A stretch of DNA of 64,000 nt from Marinobacter profundi. Its GTDB lineage: Bacteria > Pseudomonadota > Gammaproteobacteria > Pseudomonadales > Oleiphilaceae. The notes beneath the pieces were generated by a model. It worked only from the letters and a program-made list of their open reading frames with translations. It did not search any database and was not told the DNA's origin. Made by a program: the position numbers and the translations under genes. The number at the start of each line of letters is the position of its first letter. Positions within the stretch are counted from its first letter, which is position 1. Below, piece by piece: positions 42,334 to 50,844 of this stretch. The DNA is taken from positions 62,001 to 126,000 of the forward strand of contig NZ_KZ319375.1 in assembly GCF_002744715.1 (NCBI RefSeq), in the 5' to 3' direction.

Positions 42334-44055
42334 ATGGGCGGCAACGGTATTCGGGTCGTGCTCCTGGTCGCCACTCCCGGTACCACCTGGGGCGGGATGG
42401 AGAAACACACCGCCGAGCTGGCTACCGGTCTGGCCCGGCGCGGTCACGACGTTCACGTTCTCGGGCACCCGGCTTACCGCAACCACTTCGGCCCCGACAT
42501 CCACTATCATCCATTGCCGGTGCAACGAAGCCGCCATCACCCGCTGCTGCGCCGGCAATTGCAGCGCCTGCTGCGCTCACTGCGCCCCGATATCTGCCAT
42601 GCCCAGGGCAACAAGGCTATCCGCCTGTTACGGCGACCAGCTCCAGGCACCGGGCTGGTCGGTACCGTGCACGGTATCAAACGCCGCCACCCGGGCCTGA
42701 CACGACTGGATCGGGTGATTGCCATAAGCAAGCCCGTGCTGGACAGCCTCTCCCACCCCCATAAAACCCTGATCCATAACGGTTGCATGGTCGCCGAGCC
42801 GTCGGGTGCCGCCCACGCCAATCCGCAGGCGCGGGGAATCCACGCCATCGCCGTTGGCAGGCTGGAGCCGGTCAAGGGCTTTGACCGGCTGATCACGGCC
42901 TGGTCGCACCTGCCTGCAGACCGGCGGCTGACCATTCTCGGCGAAGGTAGCGAGAGGCCCCGTCTCGAAGCTCTGATCAGCCGCCTCGAACTCGGCGACC
43001 GGGTGCGGCTGGCCGGACTGCAGCATAATGTCGCAGACTGGCTCCAGGGCGCCGATGTCTGCGTGATCAGCTCGCTGCGGGAAGGTTTTTCCTATGTGCT
43101 GATCGAGGCACTGCAGGCCGGCTGCCCGGTATTGGCTACACCGATTGCCGGTGCGCGGGAACTGCTGCCACCCGAGGCCATTGCCAGTGCGGTAGACGGC
43201 GAGGGGTTACGGAATTTGCTGAGCCGGCAACTTGGAGCCCTCGAGGCACTGCGGCAGCTCGAACAACCCGCGATGATCCGGGCACGGACCGAATTCACCA
43301 TCGACCGGATGGTGGAGCGTACTGAGCAGGTTTACCGCCAGAGCCTCGCTGAGCGCCGGGCCGGCGTCCAGCCAGGAAAGGCCGCGATGATTGATCTGAC
43401 AGCTCTGACACCCTTCGCATCCGGCGCCAACCGCCATTGCTTTGTCCACCCGGACGATCCGGCACGATGCCTGAAAGTCATCCGTCCCGAGAACATTGAA
43501 GCGCGCTTCCGCCGCCAGCCGGCGTTCAAGCGGTTGCTGGGTCGGCAGCGCCTCAACGATAACCTTCAGGAACAGCGGGCCTACCGTCAAACCGCCATTC
43601 AACAACTGATAGCCGCAGGCAAGGAAGAAATCCCGTGGCAGCATCTGCCCCGGTTCTTTGGCAGCCGGGCAACCAGTGCAGGTGCCGCCAATGAGAGCGA
43701 ACTGATTCGCACCGCCGCCGGGGACATTGCCCCGACCCTGGAGCGCTATCTGGCCCGCAATGGCTTCGATCCCGACTGCCGCGCCGCCGTTGAGCGCTTC
43801 TGCCAATGGCTCGGCTCAACCGGTATCCTCACCCGTAACCTGTTACCCCATAACCTGGTCCTCAGTGACCGTACCGGCCGCCCGGAACTTCACCTGGTTG
43901 ACGGGCTTGGCGCCCCTGCCATTCCGGACTGGCTGGCGGCGGTGCCAGGCTATCGGCAGCGCTACATTGACCGCAAGATCCGTCGTTTTCGCAAGCGCAT
44001 TGACTGGGAACTCAGCGGCCGCCACGGTGACTGGCAGGACGCATCCAGGCTTTGA
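42334..44055 (+). CDS. Family 4 glycosyltransferase fused to a YrbL-type kinase-like domain
   Basis: The 573-aa protein has two parts. Residues 1 to about 345 form a GT4 transferase (GTTWGGMEKHTAELATGL at the N-lobe, AVGRLEPVKGFDRLI in the middle, SSLREGFSYVLIEALQAGCPV in the C-lobe). Residues 352-573 resemble the PhoP-regulated YrbL family: LTPFASGANRHCFVHPDDPARCLKV matches the YrbL opening, and LLPHNLVLSD with LVDGLG corresponds to its LKPQN...DN catalytic region. YrbL is a kinase-fold protein of poorly known function. The fusion suggests sugar transfer linked to phosphorylation of the LPS core (inference). An internal start is possible at 43387. Confidence 0.85.
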   Translation: MGGNGIRVVLLVATPGTTWGGMEKHTAELATGLARRGHDVHVLGHPAYRNHFGPDIHYHPLPVQRSRHHPLLRRQLQRLLRSLRPDICHAQGNKAIRLLRRPAPGTGLVGTVHGIKRRHPGLTRLDRVIAISKPVLDSLSHPHKTLIHNGCMVAEPSGAAHANPQARGIHAIAVGRLEPVKGFDRLITAWSHLPADRRLTILGEGSERPRLEALISRLELGDRVRLAGLQHNVADWLQGADVCVISSLREGFSYVLIEALQAGCPVLATPIAGARELLPPEAIASAVDGEGLRNLLSRQLGALEALRQLEQPAMIRARTEFTIDRMVERTEQVYRQSLAERRAGVQPGKAAMIDLTALTPFASGANRHCFVHPDDPARCLKVIRPENIEARFRRQPAFKRLLGRQRLNDNLQEQRAYRQTAIQQLIAAGKEEIPWQHLPRFFGSRATSAGAANESELIRTAAGDIAPTLERYLARNGFDPDCRAAVERFCQWLGSTGILTRNLLPHNLVLSDRTGRPELHLVDGLGAPAIPDWLAAVPGYRQRYIDRKIRRFRKRIDWELSGRHGDWQDASRL

Positions 44056-44136
44056 CCTGTGGCCATCCCGACTTGCCGGACTTCGACGTTGGTGGTAGTT
44101 TCCCGCGCAGTTACCCATTTGGATAAAGCGTCTGAC

Positions 44137-45045
44137 ATGGCATCGCCCAAAGCTTCCGCTCTGCTGTTCCTGCTCAAGCTGGCAGGGAAACTCTCGCTCC
44201 AGTCAGCCCAGCGAATTGGCCGGGTTCTGGGCACGCTGTTGTGGTTCATCCCCGGCAAGCCGCGGCAGGTCACCAACATCAACCTGGAAATCTGCCTGCC
44301 CGAACTGTCCGCCAACCAACGCAAGCAGCTTGCCCGTTCCAGCCTGCGCCATACCGGCCAGACCATGATGGAAATTCCGCTGATGTGGGAGTGGCCGGTG
44401 GAACGCTGCCTCGACCTGATCCGGGAGGTCGACGGCGAGGAATTGCTGACGCAGGCCCGTGCCGACGGCAAGGGCCTGATCCTGCTGGCACCGCATCTGG
44501 GCAACTGGGAACTGGCCGGTCTCTACTTTTCGTCACGTTACAAGATGGCTGCGCTGTACAGCCCTCCTCACATGCCCGAGTTTGAAGACTATATGATCCG
44601 GGTACGGGGCCGCATGGGATCGGAACTGGTCCGCGGCGACCGGCGCGGCCTGGCACGCCTCATTGGCTTGCTGCGGGAAGGCGAAGTCGCGGGCATCCTG
44701 CCGGACCAGAGCCCGCGGGGCAAAGGTAACGCCTATGCACCGTTCTTTGGTATGGAAGTCCGCACCATGACCCTGGTGGCGAAATTGATGCAGAAATCCG
44801 GAGCCACTGCCCTGATGACCTATGCCGAACGGCTGAAAGACAGCCAGGGTTTCCGCCTGGTCATCCGCCCCTGCGAACCGGGCATGGCGGATGACGACCC
44901 GGTGGTGGCAACCACCGCGCTCAACAAGTCGGTGGAAAACTGCGTGCGGGAGATTCCAGAACAGTACCAGTGGGAATACAAACGGATGCGCCACCGCCCG
45001 CCCGGCCAGCCCAACCCGTACAAACCCGGACGGGTTTGCCAGTAG
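44137..45045 (+). CDS. Second LpxL/LpxM-like lysophospholipid acyltransferase
   Basis: The product is about 302 aa, with an N-terminal hydrophobic segment (ALLFLLKLAGKL) and the acyltransferase H-x4-E motif APHLGNWE. The LPDQSPRGKGNAYAPFFGME block is also typical of the family. It probably adds a secondary acyl chain to lipid A, complementing the lpxL product 4 kb upstream, or acts on another lipid. ATG 44137 fits the family length but has only a weak ribosome binding site. GTG 44059, 4 bases after the previous stop with AGG nearby, would add 26 residues. Confidence 0.85.
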   Translation: MASPKASALLFLLKLAGKLSLQSAQRIGRVLGTLLWFIPGKPRQVTNINLEICLPELSANQRKQLARSSLRHTGQTMMEIPLMWEWPVERCLDLIREVDGEELLTQARADGKGLILLAPHLGNWELAGLYFSSRYKMAALYSPPHMPEFEDYMIRVRGRMGSELVRGDRRGLARLIGLLREGEVAGILPDQSPRGKGNAYAPFFGMEVRTMTLVAKLMQKSGATALMTYAERLKDSQGFRLVIRPCEPGMADDDPVVATTALNKSVENCVREIPEQYQWEYKRMRHRPPGQPNPYKPGRVCQ

Positions 45046-45179
45046 GATCAAACCGGTCAAAACTGAAGTGGATCAGTATTCCTGACCAAGCGACCGCACT
45101 CTATGTCACCATCCTGTACACCGGACAGCTCGGCAATATCCGCAAGGTGACTTCGAGCGACAACATCCACTGGCCCGGC

Positions 45180-45503
45180 ATGACGCCAGCACAGATACAC
45201 AAAAAGACAGTACACTTTGATATTGCCCCAAGCCTTTTAAAACACGCACTTGGGTGCGAAGATACGCCCCCGGAAAACGTCGCCTCCGACTTTGGCCTCT
45301 TCACGGACAGAAGCAAAAACTGGACAATAGCGCACAGCTATATGAGCCATGCGCTGATTCTTGATGACGCCATGGTCGTAACGGGTCCCACGGGCCACGT
45401 TGATGTGCTGGACCCGCACCTGAAGCCCAAGGCCTCCTTTACTGCAACTGCGGGGCTGGTGAGCGACGTCCTGCACGAGCTTTCCCGATTCAACACCAAC
45501 TGA
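45180..45503 (+). CDS. Unrecognised small protein in the LPS locus
   Basis: I do not recognise this protein. The ORF is open from 44970, but the first 26 codons overlap the acyltransferase gene in another frame. ATG 45180 gives 107 aa and GTG 45147 gives 118 aa; neither has a good ribosome binding site. The segment MVVTGPTGHVDVLDPHL and a helical C-terminus look like real protein. No signal peptide or TM helix is seen. By eye the base composition is less GC-rich than its neighbours. It ends 8 bases before the ligase gene, so the two may be coupled. It could be a remnant of a larger gene. Confidence 0.5.
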   Translation: MTPAQIHKKTVHFDIAPSLLKHALGCEDTPPENVASDFGLFTDRSKNWTIAHSYMSHALILDDAMVVTGPTGHVDVLDPHLKPKASFTATAGLVSDVLHELSRFNTN

Positions 45504-45511
45504 CGGAAACC

Positions 45512-47524
45512 ATGAACATGACCGCGCCCACCCGCATGCTTCTTCCTGCCCTGCTTATGGTCGGGCTGGGAGGCGCCCTGTTGTCCTCGAGTATTCTTGC
45601 GGGTGCAACCTTGCTGCTGGCGGTGGCCGGTATGGTATTCATCCTGAAGAAGTCGCTCCCCGGGACCGGCTGGGATACCCCGAAAGAACTGCGCCTGATG
45701 CACTTTGCCTTCTGGTTTTTTGTCCTGGTGAGCGGTTATTCGTGGCTGATGGAGGGGTTCGCCTATGAGGGTGGCAAAACCCTGGGCACCCATGCCCGCC
45801 TGATCCTGTTCTGGCCCCTGGTGGTGGCCCTGACCTGTTCCGGGGTGAGAGCCCGGGGTGCATTCATCGCGCTGGGGCTGATCTCCCTGTCGGTAATTGT
45901 TGCCCTGGTCAGCGCCCTGGCTGCCCGTCACGGCTCCCTGGACAAGATCCTGAGCATCCGTTTTGGTGGCGGTATCAACCCCATCAGTTTCGGCAACCTG
46001 GCCCTGCTCGGCGGTATGCTGACCCTGGTCGGAGGCTTTTTCTTCGGGCGCAGCAAGCGGCCGGTGCTGGCGGGGCTGTTTTGCGTTGCCGGTGTCACTG
46101 CCGTGGTCATCTCCATGCTGTCAGAGACCCGCAGCAACCTGGTCGCATTGCCCTTCCTGCTCTTGTTGCTGCTTCCGCTGCTGGGCCGAAAGCTGCGGGT
46201 TGGCGGCGTGATTGTGGTGGCCGTCATTGCGATCAGTGCGGTGGCCAGCAGTGACCGGATGTTCAATTCACTGGAGGGGCTGCTGCATGACCGCAGCCTC
46301 GATACCGGAATGGATGCGCGGATTGAGGTCTGGGGCCTGGCCTGGAACATGTTCCTCGCCAACCCGCTGACCGGCATCGGCCTCGGAGGTTATACCGCGT
46401 CGGTCGAAGCCGCGGTAGCGGCCGGCGAAGTCTCTGCCAAGCTGGGCCTGTGCTGTACCGGCCACGCCCACAACGACCTGCTGAACAATGCCGCTACCAG
46501 CGGTATTCCGGGCATCCTGAGCTGGGCCCTGCTGATCTTCATTCCCCTGGCCATTTTCGCCCGGCACCTGTTCAGCAAACACCGGCCAACCGCCCACCTC
46601 GCGGTCGCCGGCACCATGGTGGCCACCGGCTACCTGATGTTCGGGCTGACCGAAGCAACCTTCGACCGCAGCCTGTTCCTGACATTTTACCTGCTCATCA
46701 TGGCCGGACTGGCGTCGGCCCTGTTTACCGAACTCAACGCTTCCTGCTATCGGGACCGCAAGGTGCGGGTGTCCGCCACCATCATTACCAAAAACGAAGA
46801 AGATCACATTGCCGACTGCCTGCAGTCTGCCCGCCTGGTCGCCGATGAGATCATCGTCCTGGACAGCGGCAGCACCGACCGGACCGTAGACATCGCCCGC
46901 CAGTACGCTGATATTGTTGAGGTGACCGACTGGCCGGGCTTTGGCATCCAGAAACAGCGGGCGCTGGAAAAGGCCACCGGTGACTGGGTACTGTCACTGG
47001 ACGCCGATGAGCGCATCACGCCCGAACTGGCCCGCGAGATCAACCATCACCTGGCAGAACCGGATGCAGACGCCTACAAGCTGCCGTGGGCGGTGACCAT
47101 CTACGGCAAACGTCTCGATTTCGGCCGCAGCGGGCGGGCGCCCCTGCGACTGTTCCGCCGCGAAGGTGTGAGCTTTTCCGATGCCCTGGTACACGAACGC
47201 ATCCTTATCCCGAGTGGCCGCCGAATCAGGACCCTCCGCGGGCGCCTGACCCATTACACCCATCGGGATTTTGGCCATTCCCTGGAAAAAAGTGCCAAGT
47301 ACGCCTGGCTGGGCTCCCTGGAGAAGCACCGCAAGGGCAAGAAAACCCGCACCATGATCTACCCCACCCTGCGGGGATTGCTGACCTTCGTGCAGGTTTA
47401 CTTTATCCGCTTCGGATTTCTGGATGGGGCAGTGGGCTATCTGACGGCGGTGACTTATGCTCAGGTGACGTTTAACAAGTACGCGGGACTGTGGACGCTG
47501 GACAGGAACGGACGGAAGAACTGA
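45512..47524 (+). CDS. O-antigen ligase (Wzy_C) fused to a family 2 glycosyltransferase
   Basis: The 670-aa protein starts with a polytopic membrane domain of about 10-12 helices (residues 1-410). Its Wzy_C signature includes ETRSNLVALP, RIEVWGLAWNMFLANPLTGIG and HAHNDLLNNAATSGIPG (the periplasmic-loop His of WaaL-type ligases). From about residue 420 a cytoplasmic GT2 domain follows: SATIITKNEEDHIADCL, VLDSGSTDRTVD, and LSLDADERIT (the D-x-D metal site). This half resembles WaaE/KdtX core glucosyltransferases. Normally the two activities are separate genes. The junction is in frame with no stop, so it is a true fusion. Confidence 0.88.
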   Translation: MNMTAPTRMLLPALLMVGLGGALLSSSILAGATLLLAVAGMVFILKKSLPGTGWDTPKELRLMHFAFWFFVLVSGYSWLMEGFAYEGGKTLGTHARLILFWPLVVALTCSGVRARGAFIALGLISLSVIVALVSALAARHGSLDKILSIRFGGGINPISFGNLALLGGMLTLVGGFFFGRSKRPVLAGLFCVAGVTAVVISMLSETRSNLVALPFLLLLLLPLLGRKLRVGGVIVVAVIAISAVASSDRMFNSLEGLLHDRSLDTGMDARIEVWGLAWNMFLANPLTGIGLGGYTASVEAAVAAGEVSAKLGLCCTGHAHNDLLNNAATSGIPGILSWALLIFIPLAIFARHLFSKHRPTAHLAVAGTMVATGYLMFGLTEATFDRSLFLTFYLLIMAGLASALFTELNASCYRDRKVRVSATIITKNEEDHIADCLQSARLVADEIIVLDSGSTDRTVDIARQYADIVEVTDWPGFGIQKQRALEKATGDWVLSLDADERITPELAREINHHLAEPDADAYKLPWAVTIYGKRLDFGRSGRAPLRLFRREGVSFSDALVHERILIPSGRRIRTLRGRLTHYTHRDFGHSLEKSAKYAWLGSLEKHRKGKKTRTMIYPTLRGLLTFVQVYFIRFGFLDGAVGYLTAVTYAQVTFNKYAGLWTLDRNGRKN

Positions 47525-47557
47525 GCCAATGCGGACGACCCCGGCTACCCCGGGCCC

Positions 47558-48568
47558 TCAAAGCCGGGTGGATTCGACGCCCGCCCCCCTGAACATCGCC
47601 AGGATCTCCTCATAGTAAGGCAGGGCTGCCGCCATGGCCCGGTCATCGATCTGAAAGACCGCCGTGTCCGGGAAGATTTTCTTGAGGGTAAATAATGCGG
47701 TCGAAGCAAAGCTGTAGAACGCTTCATAAGGCACCCCGGACAGGGCAACTTCGACCTCGATAGGATGCCCGACCTGCCGGAACTCTACTGGCAGCGCCCC
47801 CAGCGCCTTCTCAAGCTCCTGCCTTCGTTCTTTCCGGTGCATGAAATAGACAACCTTTGCCCCGGGATGCCGCTCGATGACGTGTTCAAGCTGGACCCGC
47901 AACTGCATCAGCCGGTGCTCTCCCCCGAAAGGCTGACCAAGAAAACCCACCAGCGGCATGGCGTCCCTGCTAATCCCGGAGCTGCAGAATATGCGCCGGA
48001 ATACCGGGAAATCATGAACTTCCACCGAAAGATGGTCTGTGCTGGCCAACGGAAAGCAGGTAAAGAAGGTTACGCTATCGGGCAAATTCCGGTGCAGCCG
48101 GATCCGGAAAAACTCAAGCAGACGCCGCTTGCCCGGTGAGATTCGCGAGACCAGCCCCTCGCCATGGATCGCGTGGTAATACCGGACGGTTGCGAGGCCA
48201 TCGTCCACAAAAACCAGTGTTGCCCAATCCAGGCCGCGATAAAAGATTTCGTGGATCCAGCTCGATTTATTGCCGATAAACAACCGGTTGACCTGACGCC
48301 TCGCCAGGCGCCGGAAGACGTGCCCCAACTTGAGATAGAAGGTGTCTTTGCTCAGGTATACGGTCTCGATGCCCTGCCAGCCAAGGTGATCCACCAGAAA
48401 CGCCATCTGCGATTCGGTCATCTTGTTATCAGGCCGGGCAATGATCAACAAGCTCTCGCGCCCCTCACACTGATAGTGCTCCCGGGCCTCGGTGCAACTG
48501 ATCAGTTGCAGTGGCGTACTTGCAACAAAGACGTCAATTCGGCGTTCAGGCTCTAACAATTCGGGCAA
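47558..48568 (-). CDS. Polysialyltransferase/GT52-like putative glycosyltransferase
   Basis: The 336-aa protein begins VFVASTPLQLISCTEAREHY, the P-L-Q motif characteristic of GT52 and bacterial polysialyltransferase families. It has the later YFMHRKER and the E-x-x-L-S...FYSFASTALF block, in which the STAL segment is typical of CMP-sialate-using transferases. A link to sialic-acid-like donors is suggested but not proven, and no CMP-sialate synthesis genes are in the window. It is the last gene of the minus-strand glycan operon and converges with the ligase fusion. Confidence 0.65.
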   Translation of the reverse strand: MPELLEPERRIDVFVASTPLQLISCTEAREHYQCEGRESLLIIARPDNKMTESQMAFLVDHLGWQGIETVYLSKDTFYLKLGHVFRRLARRQVNRLFIGNKSSWIHEIFYRGLDWATLVFVDDGLATVRYYHAIHGEGLVSRISPGKRRLLEFFRIRLHRNLPDSVTFFTCFPLASTDHLSVEVHDFPVFRRIFCSSGISRDAMPLVGFLGQPFGGEHRLMQLRVQLEHVIERHPGAKVVYFMHRKERRQELEKALGALPVEFRQVGHPIEVEVALSGVPYEAFYSFASTALFTLKKIFPDTAVFQIDDRAMAAALPYYEEILAMFRGAGVESTRL

Positions 48569-48663
48569 TTCCTTTCAGAAGCATAGGTGATCCTGGACCA
48601 TGAAGGTCACCGGGGGGCGTCCTTGACGACTGAAGCCGGCGTTCCTGCAAGCTCTGGCCCCCC

Positions 48664-49725
48664 TTACATCTTGCGCAACTCCCTGCGAAGCCTGCGTCTC
48701 ACCTTGAGTTTTCTCAGCAAATTCAGCGGCTTTTTCCGCAGGCCTGCCTGTCGGTTAACCAGGAAATCCTCAACCGCATCGAGTACCCGCTGACTGGACT
48801 GGCCATCGTGGTAACTGTGCAGGTCACGACACAGTGCCCGTGTTGCATCCATCAGTTCTTGCGGGTATTCCAGGGCCCGCTGCAGTGCCGGTTCAACCTC
48901 GTCCACCCGCTCCACGTCAATCAGATAAGGCCCCGGCATCCGGGTTTTAAAGGTGACCACCGGGCGATCCAGGAACATGAATTCGAACATGATCGAGGAG
49001 GTGTCGCACAGCATAACATCCGCCTCGGGAAGAACCGGGAGCAAGTCCACATCACTTTCAATAAAGCGCAGGTTTTCGCCTGCCAGGCCGCGATATCGTT
49101 CGACGACGGCAGGATCCATCTTCGGATGCAGGGTAACAATGAACTTCCAGCGGCCACTGGCGGCCAGCTCACCAATCTTGTCGACCAGATCCGGCGCCGA
49201 AGTCACCGAGCGGCTGAACGTAGATGCGTAAAAGACGACGGGCAACTCACCGGCTTCTCGGGGCCGTTTACCCGCAACACCTTGCGACAACAACGGGTCC
49301 AGCTTCGGCCATCCGGTATGGGCTACGGCGAAATGTCCGTGTTCCCTGGCAAGCTCGCTGAACTTGGCAGTGTCTTTCTCAGCATGGGTGCAGTACAGGT
49401 CAAACCACCCCCGAATCCGGTAATGGTCACTCTCGTCCTCACTGTTATGGCCACGCTTGTTCCGCGCCATGCCATGGAAGACCTCAACCTTGATGCCGGG
49501 AAAGAAGTAAGGTACCCAGTCGCCGGGCACAAAGGTGGCATCGGCCTTGTATTCCATGACCTCCCCGACGGTCTTCAGGCGCCGCTCATCCGGGCGAAGG
49601 GGCGCGGTGCTGCAACCGGCAACGAACCAGGCTGCCTCGTCACCGCGGCGGCGAATCTCGTCCTGCAGCGGACGAAGAATCGAATAGGAATACGGCTGAT
49701 TGACAAAAAACAGGTAGCGACGCAT
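48664..49725 (-). CDS. CDP-glycerol glycerophosphotransferase-family protein
   Basis: The 353-aa protein matches the TagB/TagF-like family: VFHGMARNKRG near residue 83 (family HGxxxK-like), VVFYASTFSRS, VTLHPKMDP near residue 199 and the strong CDTSSIMFEFMFLDRPVVTF block near residue 240. Family members move polyol-phosphates or related groups onto surface polymers. In Gram-negatives they occur in capsule and LPS loci. The C-terminus is very basic (many K/R in the last 30 residues), suggesting membrane association. It starts directly after the GT4 stop codon. Confidence 0.82.
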   Translation of the reverse strand: MRRYLFFVNQPYSYSILRPLQDEIRRRGDEAAWFVAGCSTAPLRPDERRLKTVGEVMEYKADATFVPGDWVPYFFPGIKVEVFHGMARNKRGHNSEDESDHYRIRGWFDLYCTHAEKDTAKFSELAREHGHFAVAHTGWPKLDPLLSQGVAGKRPREAGELPVVFYASTFSRSVTSAPDLVDKIGELAASGRWKFIVTLHPKMDPAVVERYRGLAGENLRFIESDVDLLPVLPEADVMLCDTSSIMFEFMFLDRPVVTFKTRMPGPYLIDVERVDEVEPALQRALEYPQELMDATRALCRDLHSYHDGQSSQRVLDAVEDFLVNRQAGLRKKPLNLLRKLKVRRRLRRELRKM

Positions 49726-50844
49726 TCAGTTCCTGCCCGTCAGTGATTTGTACAGTTCACCGGTTTCGCGCACGGTTCTCGATGTATGGAAGTCACCGGC
49801 GATGCGCTCCCGGGCGGCGTTCGACAGGCGGGCCAGCAGTTCGCGGTCCCGGTATAGACGCTCGATGGCGGACGCCAGGGCGTCCGGGCTTTTCTGTTGC
49901 ACCACCAGTCCACTCACTTCGTTCTCCACCAACTCGGGCATACCGCCAACGTTGGTCACCACCGGGGCGACACCGTACGCCATCGCCTCGATAACCGCCC
50001 TGGGCAGGCCCTCCCGCTCGGTTGACGGCAACACGAACACGTCGCTGGCGCGGGCAATCGCGGGTGCATCCTGGCGGTAACCGGTGAAGTGGACCCGCTC
50101 GGGGTGCCTGATCCCGGCGATCTGCGCTTTCAGCTCCTGGTTGTCGATCACATCGCCCACCAGCACCAGGTGGACCTCAACATCCGCTGGCAGCTTGTCG
50201 ATTGCACTGACCAGAACATCAAACCCCTTGCGTGGCCGGTCGCGACCGGTGCAGCACACCACAAACGCGCCCTCCGGCACCCCGAATTCCGCCAGATCGG
50301 CCGCCGGATCCTGGTACCAGCCCAGGTCATGACCTTTATAGATCCGCTGCAATTTGCTGTCCGGAATGTGCATCCAGAGCAGGCGGACACTGGCCAGGTA
50401 ATCCCGGATCGCGTCCGCGACGCACACGATCTTGCTCACCCGCGGGTGCAGGAACGTAATCCACGATTCAGGGTTGAGAAAACTGATGTTCCCGATCACG
50501 CCCCGATAGGCAACAATCCTGATATCCGTCCCTCGGGACGCCCGCAGTCCACAGGCGAGCGACCTGGGATTATAGGCATGGATGATGTCGTATTTCTTAC
50601 GACTCAACTGTTTCCGGATAGCCGCCGTGCCCTCCTTGTCGAAGCGATTCTTCAGGGCAATCGGCTGGGCAACCATGCCTTCATCCACCAGGCGCTGGTA
50701 GTTACGCCCCTTCGGATTGCACATGACATCCACGTCAAACCCGGCCTTCTTCAGACCGATAAAAAGTTCGGTCTCAGGGCGATCGCAGGCGTCCGTCAGG
50801 CAGAGTACGGCCGGCAGTGAGTGGCCTTGGTGTTGGTCGGTCAA
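49726..50844 (-). CDS. Family 4 glycosyltransferase in the kdkA operon
   Basis: The 372-aa GT-B transferase has the N-lobe YDIIHAYNPRSLACGLRA and the C-lobe CTGRDRPRKGFDVLVSAI. The nucleotide-sugar-binding LPSTEREGLPRAVIEAMAYG block lies near residue 275, with GMPELV following it. Donor and acceptor are unknown. Its start overlaps the kdkA stop (ATGA), and the next gene begins at its stop codon, so three genes are translationally linked. Confidence 0.9.
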   Translation of the reverse strand: MTDQHQGHSLPAVLCLTDACDRPETELFIGLKKAGFDVDVMCNPKGRNYQRLVDEGMVAQPIALKNRFDKEGTAAIRKQLSRKKYDIIHAYNPRSLACGLRASRGTDIRIVAYRGVIGNISFLNPESWITFLHPRVSKIVCVADAIRDYLASVRLLWMHIPDSKLQRIYKGHDLGWYQDPAADLAEFGVPEGAFVVCCTGRDRPRKGFDVLVSAIDKLPADVEVHLVLVGDVIDNQELKAQIAGIRHPERVHFTGYRQDAPAIARASDVFVLPSTEREGLPRAVIEAMAYGVAPVVTNVGGMPELVENEVSGLVVQQKSPDALASAIERLYRDRELLARLSNAARERIAGDFHTSRTVRETGELYKSLTGRN

